A DNA stretch of 64,000 bases from Bacteroidota bacterium (GCA_030680835.1 JAUXUD010000077.1:1-64000), one strand, 5' to 3'; positions 39,934 to 49,302 are shown, counted from the first letter of the stretch. Notes: generated by a model from the letters alone, not told the origin. Translations and numbers: made by a program.

Positions 39934-40980
39934 ATGAAATTAATTCCAAACAATTACGGTGAAAAACTGGTTTTTGCTGCTTCCATGGCTTTGAGCCGTT
40001 GGGTAAATGGCAGTAAAAATCTGAAAGAGAGCAATTTTCAAAATATATTGGTTTTTAAGCTGGATGAAATTGGGGATATGGTTTATTCGTTACATGTATT
40101 TGATTTGTTGAAACAAAGATATCCCGGGGCAAGGATAACATTGTTATGTAAGCCCTATTGTGTTAGTCTGGTTAATTCCCATCCTTCGATAGATCAGGTA
40201 TTCACGGATATTGATGAATTAATAGAATCGTATGATTTGATTGTTGACCTGCGTGGAAACTGGCATACAATATGGTATGCACTTAGGCATCTACCAAAGG
40301 CAAGATTAGACAGGGGAACGGTGAGATATCAAAATAAAAAATCAGGTGGACATCCACATGAAGTAATAACAAATACTCGGATAATTGCACCTTTGTTACA
40401 TGAAATCCCTGAAATACCAAAGCCCCGAATTTTTGTTTCGGGTATTGCAATTGAAAGGGTTAAACAATACCTTTCAGAAAATGGGATCAATAAATTTGCG
40501 GTACTGCATGCTGGAGCAAGAAAGGTATTGCGCCGCTGGCCAGCTTCAAATTTTGCCAACTTAGCAATTTGGCTCAAACAAACCCATCAGCTCGATTGTG
40601 TTTTAACGGGTGACACAAACGATGATGAATTGGTTCAAACCATTCAAAAACAAATTCCATTTGAGACATTTAATACCTGTAATCTATTTGATTTAACCGA
40701 GTTTGGAGCACTGGTTCAACAAGCTGCTTTATATGTGGGTAATGAAAGCGGGCCCTTATGTATAGCATCCATTTCGGGTACCCCCAGTCTGGGTTTGTTT
40801 GGCCCGGGAGAACCCGTTGTTTTCTATCCTTATGGGAAACATACCGCTTATATTCATCATGTATTGGAATGCAATCCTTGTGATCAGATTCATTGTGTGC
40901 ACCCGGATAACACGTGCATGCAAAGAATTAGTTTGGAGGAAGTGAAGATGAAAGTTAATGGCTTAATCGGTGCACTTTGA
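39934..40980 (+). CDS. Glycosyltransferase family 9 (heptosyltransferase-like) protein
   Basis: KLDEIGDMVYSLHVFDLLKQRYPGARITLL...YVGNESGPLCIASISGTPSLGLFGPGEP. Confidence 0.85.
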   Translation: MKLIPNNYGEKLVFAASMALSRWVNGSKNLKESNFQNILVFKLDEIGDMVYSLHVFDLLKQRYPGARITLLCKPYCVSLVNSHPSIDQVFTDIDELIESYDLIVDLRGNWHTIWYALRHLPKARLDRGTVRYQNKKSGGHPHEVITNTRIIAPLLHEIPEIPKPRIFVSGIAIERVKQYLSENGINKFAVLHAGARKVLRRWPASNFANLAIWLKQTHQLDCVLTGDTNDDELVQTIQKQIPFETFNTCNLFDLTEFGALVQQAALYVGNESGPLCIASISGTPSLGLFGPGEPVVFYPYGKHTAYIHHVLECNPCDQIHCVHPDNTCMQRISLEEVKMKVNGLIGAL

Positions 40981-40995
40981 TAACTCTGAAACGCA

Positions 40996-41595
40996 ATGGC
41001 ATTAAAGAAATTTTTTCAAAGGGAAGTATTGGAAGCCGGCTGTGATGAGGCGGGGCGGGGTTGTTTGGCGGGGCCGGTATTTGCAGCGGCGGTAATTTTG
41101 GATTCATCCAAAACGATTAAAGGGCTGGATGATTCGAAAAAGCTTACTGAGAAAATGAGATATGCATTACGGCCTGAAATTGAAGAGAAGGCGTTGGGCT
41201 GGGCAGTAGGGAGTTATTCGAATCTGGAAATTGATCAGGTAAATATATTGAAAGCTTCTTTTTATTCGATGCACAGGGCGCTTAACCAGTTAAAGCCTGC
41301 ACCGGGGCATTTATTAATAGATGGAAACCGGTTCATCAAATATAAAAACACGGCACATACCTGCATTGTAAAAGGGGATTCAAAATTTCAAAGCATTGCT
41401 GCTGCATCCATACTTGCAAAAACATACCGGGATGATTTTATGATGAAAATTCATGAGGAATATCCCCACTATTTTTGGGATCAAAATAAGGGCTATCCAA
41501 CTTTTAAGCATCGTGAGGGAATAAAACTTCATGGAGTTACTCCTTATCACCGTCTGACTTTTACATTATTAAATGAGCAATTCAGCTTGTTTTGA
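40996..41595 (+). CDS. rnhB: Ribonuclease HII
   Basis: EAGCDEAGRGCLAGPVFAAAVIL; AASILAKTYRDDFM. Confidence 0.95.
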   Translation: MALKKFFQREVLEAGCDEAGRGCLAGPVFAAAVILDSSKTIKGLDDSKKLTEKMRYALRPEIEEKALGWAVGSYSNLEIDQVNILKASFYSMHRALNQLKPAPGHLLIDGNRFIKYKNTAHTCIVKGDSKFQSIAAASILAKTYRDDFMMKIHEEYPHYFWDQNKGYPTFKHREGIKLHGVTPYHRLTFTLLNEQFSLF

Positions 41596-41683
41596 CAGGT
41601 TTCTTAAAATTAAGTTAATTGTAACTTTTATTTTTAAATGTTTGTAATATATTCCGCAAAATTTTTCTGCACACCAAATCCGA

Positions 41684-42481
41684 ATGAATCCATTCAATAA
41701 TAAAGTTGTCCTAATCACCGGAGCATCCTCCGGTATTGGTAAGGCACTGGCTATACAATTGGCTGATACAGGTGTAACTTTGATTCTGGCAGCACGACGA
41801 ATGGATGAGTTAAACCTTTTAAAAGAGGAGTGTGAAAAAAAAGGAGCTTCCTGCACTTGTCATTTTATAGATATGGCTGATCCAAAATCCATTGCAGGAT
41901 TTGTTGAAAAGGTTTCTTCCCAATTTTCTAAAATTGATGTTCAGATTAATAATGCGGGAATGAGCCAGCGTTCACAAGCAGAAGTAACTGCTATAGAAGT
42001 TGACCGGAAAATTATGGAGGTAAACTTTTTCGGACAAGTGCATATTACCAAATTACTATGGCCTTTACTGATAAAATCTGCCCATGCAAATATTGTATTA
42101 ATCAGCAGTGTGGTGGGAACATTTGGTTTCCCTCAACGCAGTGCCTATGCGGCTTCGAAGCATGCCCTCGAAGGTTTTTTTGAATCGTGGATGCTTGAAA
42201 ACAAAAGAGAAAATATTCATTTTACAACCATTGCCCCCGGAAGAGTTTATACACATATTTCTTATGCCGCATTAACGGCCGATGGGAGTATGCATAAACA
42301 AATGGACCAAGGTCAGATAAATGGAATTAAGGCCGAAGTGTGCGCTCAAAAAATTATTCGGGCCATTCTTAAAAACAAACGCAAGGTATATATTGTTCAA
42401 TATGAAATGATACTGATTATTTTACGCAAGTGTTTACCCTATTTATTTTTTCAATTGGTTAGAAAACTCAAATTATCATAA
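41684..42481 (+). CDS. SDR family oxidoreductase
   Basis: VLITGASSGIGKALA, NNAGMSQRS, YAASKHALEGF. Confidence 0.9.
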   Translation: MNPFNNKVVLITGASSGIGKALAIQLADTGVTLILAARRMDELNLLKEECEKKGASCTCHFIDMADPKSIAGFVEKVSSQFSKIDVQINNAGMSQRSQAEVTAIEVDRKIMEVNFFGQVHITKLLWPLLIKSAHANIVLISSVVGTFGFPQRSAYAASKHALEGFFESWMLENKRENIHFTTIAPGRVYTHISYAALTADGSMHKQMDQGQINGIKAEVCAQKIIRAILKNKRKVYIVQYEMILIILRKCLPYLFFQLVRKLKLS

Positions 42482-42489
42482 TTCGTAAT

Positions 42490-43533
42490 ATGGCATTTAT
42501 TTCAGGAATTCAGCAAATTGGTATTGGATGCATCGACGCACCTACCACCTTTACATGGCTTAGAAAAGCATTTGGATTAAACGTTAAAATTTTTGATGAT
42601 GTAGCTAAAGCTGCGCTCATGACTAAATACACGGGGGGTGAGATTCATGCAAGGAGGGCTATTTTAGCGATGAACATGAACGGCGGCGGTGGGGCAGAAA
42701 TATGGCAATATACCAGCAGGACTCCCGGAGCCGGCAAAAAAGTAAACTTTGGAGACCTGGGGATAAATGCAGTAAAATTTAAATCCAATAATATTGAAAC
42801 CTCTTTTAAAAATATAAATCTTAATACCGGTTGCACACATCCTGAAAAAAGTCCTTCAGGCAAATTTACTTTTATGCTAAGTGATGAATCCGGTAATAAA
42901 TTTCAGGTGGTAAACGATTCGTCCTGGTTTAAAAAACATGTTTTTATGCAAGGAGGTGTTTGCGGAGCTATTATTGGTGTGAGTAACATTGATTTGTCTA
43001 TTGCATTTTACCAGAATGGTTTTGGATTCAACAATATTGTTTACGATGTTAGCGGAAAATTTAATGATCTGGGTGAAGATGTGAAAGACCAAAACTTCAG
43101 AAGGGTTTTGCTCACATTTGAAAATCCAAATACAGGGCCGTTTAGCAAGTTATTGGGCAATATACAGATTGAACTGATACAGGCACTGGACCGGAAAGGG
43201 CAGAAGACATTTGAAAACCGTTACTGGGGTGATTTGGGTTTTATTCATTTGTGTTTTGATGTATCAAGCATGAACCGATTAAAGTTGAATCTTGAAAAAT
43301 ATAAATACAAGTTTACGGTTGATAGCGGCGATACTTTTGATATGGGAGAATCGGGCGGAAGGTTTGCCTATGTTGAGGACCCGGATGGTACTTTGATAGA
43401 AATGGTAGAGACCCATAAGGTTCCCATTATGAAAAAACTAGGCATTTATTTTAACCTAAAAAACCGTAAATCTCAAAAACCGCTGCCGAATTGGATGGTT
43501 GGTTTGCTGGGATTGAATAAGGTGAATGATTAG
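42490..43533 (+). CDS. VOC family (two-domain, HPPD/glyoxalase-like) protein
   Basis: Duplicated VOC pattern IGCIDAPTTFTWLRKAFG... and IGVSNIDLSIAFYQNGFGF...YVEDPDGTLIEMVE. Confidence 0.75.
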   Translation: MAFISGIQQIGIGCIDAPTTFTWLRKAFGLNVKIFDDVAKAALMTKYTGGEIHARRAILAMNMNGGGGAEIWQYTSRTPGAGKKVNFGDLGINAVKFKSNNIETSFKNINLNTGCTHPEKSPSGKFTFMLSDESGNKFQVVNDSSWFKKHVFMQGGVCGAIIGVSNIDLSIAFYQNGFGFNNIVYDVSGKFNDLGEDVKDQNFRRVLLTFENPNTGPFSKLLGNIQIELIQALDRKGQKTFENRYWGDLGFIHLCFDVSSMNRLKLNLEKYKYKFTVDSGDTFDMGESGGRFAYVEDPDGTLIEMVETHKVPIMKKLGIYFNLKNRKSQKPLPNWMVGLLGLNKVND

Positions 43534-43658
43534 AAGAATGGCAGGCATGCTATAATTGCATCCTGAGTGATGACATTTGTCAGGTAAGTGGGTCTTGGCT
43601 AATAAATAAAATATTTTTCAACCATTTAATATATACATTCGAATATATATAACCCCAC

Positions 43659-46433
43659 ATGAAAACAAAATACCTGTTCATTGCATTTTTATTTTTCAGC
43701 GACATAATTTCTGCATCCGAAGTTAAACAACCTGTTCATTCTCAATTCGGCTTCATCGAAAATAAGGGGCAGATTATTGACCAGGACAATAAGCCAAACC
43801 CTGCCTGCTTGTTTTTATACAACGGCAGTGGACTGCATGTGCAGTTAAAACAAAACAGCTTCAGCTATGAGGTTTGGCAGAATACAAAGCGTAGAGCGGA
43901 GAGCGATGCCTCGACTAAGCCTGTGCTGAGCGGAGTAGTAGGGCTCGGGGTGACAAATGACACTTCATACATTCACCGAGTTGATGTTTCTTTTTTGAAT
44001 GCCAATAAAAATCCAATTATTGTTGCAAGTGACATTGCCTCAGATTATCTCAATTATTATACTACCAGCACACCGGAGACGGGTGTGACTCATGTGCGGC
44101 ACTTCAAAAAAGTTTTGTATCAAAATATTTATCCGCACATTGATGTAGAATTTATATTGAATGATCAGCAACAAAATGGGAGTCCGATAGCTAACGGATT
44201 TAAATACAATTTCATCATTCATCCGGGCGGCAACCACCAGGTCATACAAATAAAATTTGACGGCGCAACAAACGCTTCGTTAAATGCCGAAGGGAATATT
44301 CTTATTGAAACTGCTTATGGCAATATTGAAGAAAGCATTCCTGAAAGTTATCAAACCGATAACGACAATTCGAAACTAAAAGTAGCAGCATCCTATTACA
44401 CATTTCAGGCTTCACCTTTCACTTTTGGAATTAGTGTTGGCAATTACGATGCAAGCAAAACGCTAGTCATTGACCCCTGGGCAACCTACTATGGTGGCAG
44501 CGGGTATGATTATGGTAGGGGAATTGCTTTTGATAGCATCGGAAATGTTGTTAGTATAGGCTATTCTACTTCCACATCCGGCATTGCCACAAGCGGCGCG
44601 TATCAGACAAGCAAAGGAGGAGGTGGTGATGCATTTATAGTAAAATTCAATGCATCGGGAGCGCGTCAATGGGCAACATACTATGGAGGCAGCGGGGATG
44701 AATATGGTCAAGGAATTGCAGTTGATGGTGGCGGAAATATTGTTATTACAGGCCATACTTATTCCACTTCCGGTATTGCCACAAGTGGTGCGCATCAAAC
44801 AAGCAATGGAGGAAATGGTGATGCATTTATAGCAAAATTCAATGCATCGGGAGCGCGCCAATGGGCCACTTACTATGGTGGCAGCTGGACTGATTGGGGT
44901 TACGGAATTGCTGTTGACGGCAGCGGGAATATTGCGATTACAGGCTATACTTATTCCACTTCCGGCATTGCCACAAGTGGTGCATATCAGACAAGCTTTG
45001 CCGGAACTTATGATGCTTTTATAGCGAAATTCAATGCATCGGGAGCGCGTCAATGGGCCACTTACTATGGTGGCGGCGGGAATGAATCGGGTAACGGAAT
45101 TGCTGTTGACAGCAGTGGAAGTATTGTGATTACAGGCAAAACTGAATCCACATCCGGCATTGCCACAAGTGGCGCTTACCAGACAAGCTATGGAGGTGGA
45201 GGTTGGGATGCTTTTATAGCGAAATTCAATGCATCGGGAGCGCGTCAATGGGCAACCTACTATGGTGGCAGCGGTTATGATTTTGGTTACGGAATTGCTG
45301 CTGATGGCAGCGGAAATATTGTGATAACAGGCAATACTGCTTCCACATCCGGCATTGCCACAAGCGGTGCGTATCAGTCAAGTTTTGGAGGAGGTAATGA
45401 TGCTTTTATAGCGAAATTCAATGCGTCGGGAGTGCGCGGGTGGGCAACATACTGTGGTGGCAGCGTGAGTGAATATGGTTACGGAATAGCTGTTGACAAC
45501 AATGGTAATATTGCGATAACAGGCTATACTTCTTCCACATACGGATTTGCAACAAGCGGCGCGTATCAGACAAGCTATGGAGGAAATGATGATGCTTTAA
45601 TAGCTAAATTCAATGCATCGGGAGCCCGTCAATGGGCAACTTACTATGGTGGCAGCGAGTTTGATTATGGTTACGGAATTGCTGCTGACGGCAGCGGAAA
45701 TATTGTGATAACAGGCAATACTGCTTCCACATCCGGCATCGCCACAAGCGGCGCGTACCAGACAAGCTATGGGGGCGGATTTTATGATGCCTTTGTTGCC
45801 TCATTTACACCCAGTGGAGGCTTGCCGGTGAAATTAATTTCGTTTAATGCGAAATTATTAAGCAATAAAGAAGTTTTGCTAAGCTGGCAAACCGCAAGCG
45901 AAACGAATAATGATTTTTTTGAAGTGGAAAGAAGAGTGAATCCTGAATTGCCTGGGACACCGGGGACAACTGGGACATCTGAGGACAATTGGGACATAGT
46001 TGGTAAGGTTAAAGGCGCAGGAAATTCCAACTTACTGCGCAGTTACAAGTTTGTTGATGATATAAAAACCTATGCCCAATCGTGGCCATTGTCCCCATTG
46101 TCCCATATTACTTTATATTACCGGCTCAAACAAGTAGATTACGATGGTAGCTTTTCTTATTCAAATGTAGTGACTGTGAAACTTGATAAAGCATTGCAAA
46201 ATGAACCCATCATCTTTCCGAACCCGGGCAATGGAAATTTTAGCATCAGCACAAATCAATTCATACTTGAGCTGGAATTGTTTGATCCCAAGGGGCAATC
46301 GCTGTTGAAAATGTTTGATGTTTCGGGAACACAGCAAATACATTTAAGCAATGATGTGAAGGCTGGAATTTATTTTCTGAAAATTATAACCGATGATGGA
46401 ATTGTGGTGAAGAAGATTGAGGTGCTAAGGTGA
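43659..46433 (+). CDS. SBBP repeat-containing secreted protein with T9SS type A sorting domain (paralog 1)
   Basis: QFGFIENKGQIIDQ N-terminal domain, seven SBBP-type ATYYGGSG..YGxGIAVDGSGNIVITG repeats, C-terminal IIFPNPGNGNFSIS...KKIEVLR. Confidence 0.87.
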   Translation: MKTKYLFIAFLFFSDIISASEVKQPVHSQFGFIENKGQIIDQDNKPNPACLFLYNGSGLHVQLKQNSFSYEVWQNTKRRAESDASTKPVLSGVVGLGVTNDTSYIHRVDVSFLNANKNPIIVASDIASDYLNYYTTSTPETGVTHVRHFKKVLYQNIYPHIDVEFILNDQQQNGSPIANGFKYNFIIHPGGNHQVIQIKFDGATNASLNAEGNILIETAYGNIEESIPESYQTDNDNSKLKVAASYYTFQASPFTFGISVGNYDASKTLVIDPWATYYGGSGYDYGRGIAFDSIGNVVSIGYSTSTSGIATSGAYQTSKGGGGDAFIVKFNASGARQWATYYGGSGDEYGQGIAVDGGGNIVITGHTYSTSGIATSGAHQTSNGGNGDAFIAKFNASGARQWATYYGGSWTDWGYGIAVDGSGNIAITGYTYSTSGIATSGAYQTSFAGTYDAFIAKFNASGARQWATYYGGGGNESGNGIAVDSSGSIVITGKTESTSGIATSGAYQTSYGGGGWDAFIAKFNASGARQWATYYGGSGYDFGYGIAADGSGNIVITGNTASTSGIATSGAYQSSFGGGNDAFIAKFNASGVRGWATYCGGSVSEYGYGIAVDNNGNIAITGYTSSTYGFATSGAYQTSYGGNDDALIAKFNASGARQWATYYGGSEFDYGYGIAADGSGNIVITGNTASTSGIATSGAYQTSYGGGFYDAFVASFTPSGGLPVKLISFNAKLLSNKEVLLSWQTASETNNDFFEVERRVNPELPGTPGTTGTSEDNWDIVGKVKGAGNSNLLRSYKFVDDIKTYAQSWPLSPLSHITLYYRLKQVDYDGSFSYSNVVTVKLDKALQNEPIIFPNPGNGNFSISTNQFILELELFDPKGQSLLKMFDVSGTQQIHLSNDVKAGIYFLKIITDDGIVVKKIEVLR
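44480..45800 (+). repeat. In-gene tandem repeat array (about 7 units, roughly 185-198 bp) encoding SBBP modules
   Basis: Recurring TACTATGGTGGCAGCGG near 44488, 44671, 44872, 45065, 45258, 45447 and 45645; GCGAAATTCAATGCATCGGGAGCGCGTCAATGGGC recurs nearly verbatim. Confidence 0.85.
45953..45996 (+). repeat. GGGACA-type minisatellite inside the paralog 1 coding sequence
   Basis: TGGGACACCGGGGACAACTGGGACATCTGAGGACAATTGGGACAT; complement CCATTGTCCCCATTGTCCCAT at 46086-46106. Confidence 0.8.
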
Positions 46434-46527
46434 ATCGCGGGTCCTGGCCGTTAGCTATTAGTGAGAAGCTATTAGCCCTTAGCTTATTTGGATGTAATGA
46501 TTACATTTGAATTATTATTTAGCCTTT

Positions 46528-49302
46528 ATGAAAAGAACTTATCTATTCATTGCAATTTTATTTCTCAGCGAAATAATTTCTGCATCCGGTATTAAACAAC
46601 CTGTTCATTCTCAATTTGGATTTATTGAGAACAAAGGACAGATTATGGATCAGAACAATATTCCCAATTCTACCTGTTTATATTTATTCAATGGTGGAGG
46701 TTTGCATGTGCAGTTGAAGCAGAATAGTTTTAGCTATGAGGTATGGAAGAGACCAGAGCGGAGCGCGGCCTGCCTCCGCTCTGGCTACGGCAGGCAAGGA
46801 GCGGAGAGCGGAATACAAGATTCAATTTCACTGGGTATTCACCGGGTTGATGTGACTTTTTTGAATGCCAATAAAAATCCTAATATCATCCCAAGCGATG
46901 TTGCCTCGGATTATATCAACTATTACACCACTGGGACACCGGAGACGGGTGTGACTCATGTGAGGCATTTCAAAAAAGTTTTGTATCAAAATATATATCC
47001 TAATATTGATGTTGAATTTGTATTGAATGATCAGCAACAAAAAGGGACCCCGATAGCTATCGGGGTCAAATACAATTTTATCATTCATCCGGGAGGCAAC
47101 TCCAAAGACATACAAATTAAATTTAACGGTGCAACAAGTACTTCGTTAAACGCCGAAGGGAATATTCTCATTGAAACCGCTTATGGCAATATTGAAGAAA
47201 GCATTCCTGAAAGTTATCAAATGGGTAGCGACAATTCAAAACAAAAAGTAACTGCTTCATTTTACACTTTTCACTCTTCACTTTTCACTTTTGGAATATG
47301 CGTTGGCAATTACGATGCAAGCAAAACGCTAATCATTGACCCTTGGGCAACTTACTTTGGTGGCAGTGGGGGTGATTACAGTAACGGAATCGCTATTGAC
47401 GGCAGTGGAAATTGTATTATTACAGGCTATACTGGTTCCGCTTCCGGCATTGCCACAAGTGGCGCATATCAGACAAGCCATGGCGGTGGTAATGATGACG
47501 CTTTCATAGCAAAATTCAGTACATACGGAGTACGCCAGTGGGCAAGTTATTATGGTGGCAGCTGGAATGATAATGGTAACGGAATTGTTATTGACAGCAG
47601 CGAAAACATTGTTATTACAGGCCATACTGGTTCCTTATCAGGCATTGCCACAAGCGGCGCGTATCAGACAAGCTTTGGAGGAAGTGTTGATGCTTTTATA
47701 GCGAAATTCAATGCTTCGGGAGTGCGACTATGGGCTACCTACTATGGTGGCAGCGGGACTGATTATGGTTACGGAATTGCTATCGACGGCAGCGGAAATA
47801 TTCATATTTCAGGCTATACTTCTTCGACGTCCGGCATTGCCACAAGCGGCGTTTATCAGTCAAGCTACGGCGGAAGTTATGATGCTTATATAGCGAAATT
47901 CAATGCATCGGGGGTGCGTCAATGGGCAACTTACTATGGTTTCAGCGGGGATGATTTTGGTTATGGAATTGCTGTTGACAGTTTGGGAAATATGGTGATT
48001 ACAGGACATACTTATTCCATATCCGGCTTCGCAACAAGCGGCGCGTATCAGACAAGCCTGGTAGGAAATAATGATGCTTTTATAGCGAAATTCAATGCCG
48101 TGGGAGCAAGACTATGGGCAACCTACTATGGAGGCAACGGAGGGGAAAATGGTTTGGGAATTGCTGTTGACGACAGCGGAAATATGGTGATAACAGGAAA
48201 TACCTCTTCCACATTCGGCATTGCCACAAGCGGCGCGTATCAGACGAGCACTGGAGGAGGATTTTATGATGCTTATATAGTGAAATTCAATGCATCGGGA
48301 GCGCGTCAATGGGCAACTTACTTTGGTGGTAGCGGGAGTGATAATGTTCGCGGAATTGCTGCTGACGGCAGCGGAAATATTGTTATTACAGGCACTACTG
48401 AATCCACATCCGGCATTGCCACAAGTGGTGCTTATAAAACAAGCCATGGGGGCGGAACTAATGATGCTTTTATAGCAAAATTCAATGCATCGGGAGTGCG
48501 CCAATGGGCTACTTACTATGGTAGCAGCGGGGTTGATTATGGTTACGGAATTGCTGTTAAAAGTATCGGAAATATTATTATTACGGGAACTACTTCTTCT
48601 ACATCCGGCATTGCTACAAGTGGTGCGTATCAGACAACCTATGTAGGAGGTTTTGATGCCTTTGTCGCTTCATTTACAAGCAGCGGCGGCTTGCCGGTGA
48701 AATTAATTTCGTTTGATGCAAAGTTGTTAAGTAATAAACAAGTTTTGCTAAGCTGGCAAACAGCAAGCGAAACGAATAATGATTTTTTTGAGGTGGAGAG
48801 AAGAGGGGATCCTGAATTGCCTGGGACACCGGGGACAACTGGGACATCTGAGGACTATTGGGACATAGTTGGGACGGTGAAGGGCGCAGGGAATTCCAAC
48901 TTACTGCGCAGTTACGCGTTTGTTGATGATATAAAAACTTATGCCCAATCGTCGCCATTGTCGCCATTGTCCCATTTTACTTTGTATTACCGGCTCAAAC
49001 AAATAGATTACGATGGCAGCTATACCTATTCAAAAGCAGTTGCAGTGAAACTTGATGAAGCAATGCAAAATGAACCCATCATCTTTCCAAATCCCGGTAA
49101 TGGTAATTTTATCATCAGCACAAATCATTTCATACATGAACTTGAATTGTTTGACCCCAACGGGCAATCGTTGTTGAAAATGTTTGATGTTACAGGAACG
49201 CAGCAAATACATTTAAGCAATGATGTGAAAGATGGGATTTATTTTCTAAGAATTATTACCGATAATGGTAATATGGTGAAGAAGATTGTGGTGCTGCGGT
49301 AA
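46528..49302 (+). CDS. SBBP repeat-containing secreted protein with T9SS type A sorting domain (paralog 2)
   Basis: End-to-end similarity to 43659-46433; same N-terminal, repeat and sorting domains. ATG at 46528. Confidence 0.87.
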   Translation: MKRTYLFIAILFLSEIISASGIKQPVHSQFGFIENKGQIMDQNNIPNSTCLYLFNGGGLHVQLKQNSFSYEVWKRPERSAACLRSGYGRQGAESGIQDSISLGIHRVDVTFLNANKNPNIIPSDVASDYINYYTTGTPETGVTHVRHFKKVLYQNIYPNIDVEFVLNDQQQKGTPIAIGVKYNFIIHPGGNSKDIQIKFNGATSTSLNAEGNILIETAYGNIEESIPESYQMGSDNSKQKVTASFYTFHSSLFTFGICVGNYDASKTLIIDPWATYFGGSGGDYSNGIAIDGSGNCIITGYTGSASGIATSGAYQTSHGGGNDDAFIAKFSTYGVRQWASYYGGSWNDNGNGIVIDSSENIVITGHTGSLSGIATSGAYQTSFGGSVDAFIAKFNASGVRLWATYYGGSGTDYGYGIAIDGSGNIHISGYTSSTSGIATSGVYQSSYGGSYDAYIAKFNASGVRQWATYYGFSGDDFGYGIAVDSLGNMVITGHTYSISGFATSGAYQTSLVGNNDAFIAKFNAVGARLWATYYGGNGGENGLGIAVDDSGNMVITGNTSSTFGIATSGAYQTSTGGGFYDAYIVKFNASGARQWATYFGGSGSDNVRGIAADGSGNIVITGTTESTSGIATSGAYKTSHGGGTNDAFIAKFNASGVRQWATYYGSSGVDYGYGIAVKSIGNIIITGTTSSTSGIATSGAYQTTYVGGFDAFVASFTSSGGLPVKLISFDAKLLSNKQVLLSWQTASETNNDFFEVERRGDPELPGTPGTTGTSEDYWDIVGTVKGAGNSNLLRSYAFVDDIKTYAQSSPLSPLSHFTLYYRLKQIDYDGSYTYSKAVAVKLDEAMQNEPIIFPNPGNGNFIISTNHFIHELELFDPNGQSLLKMFDVTGTQQIHLSNDVKDGIYFLRIITDNGNMVKKIVVLR
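46753..46795 (+). repeat. Palindromic mini-element inside the paralog 2 coding sequence
   Basis: CCAGAGCGGAG (46753-46763) / CTCCGCTCTGG (46774-46784), interleaved with GCCTGCC (46768-46774) / GGCAGGC (46789-46795). Confidence 0.85.
47046..47067 (+). repeat. 22-bp perfect palindrome inside the paralog 2 coding sequence
   Basis: GACCCCGATAGCTATCGGGGTC; paralog 1 has the degenerate version AGTCCGATAGCTAACGGATTT. Confidence 0.9.
47345..48675 (+). repeat. In-gene tandem repeat array (SBBP modules) in paralog 2
   Basis: Recurring ACTTACTATGGTGGCAGCGGG...GGAATTGCTGTTGAC...TCCGGCATTGCCACAAGCGGCGCGTATCAGACAAGC units. Confidence 0.85.

Noticed and set aside
43534-43658. Strong regulatory palindrome in the AT-rich ATATATACATTCGAATATATATAA stretch
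   Set aside because: Imperfect symmetry and low-complexity AT sequence; not distinguishable from promoter-region background.
44463-45248. 261-aa antisense ORF within SBBP paralog 1 (also 47329-47625 and 48112-48504 in paralog 2)
   Set aside because: Repetitive composition mirrors the sense repeats; arises from codon periodicity of the tandem modules, with no independent coding evidence.
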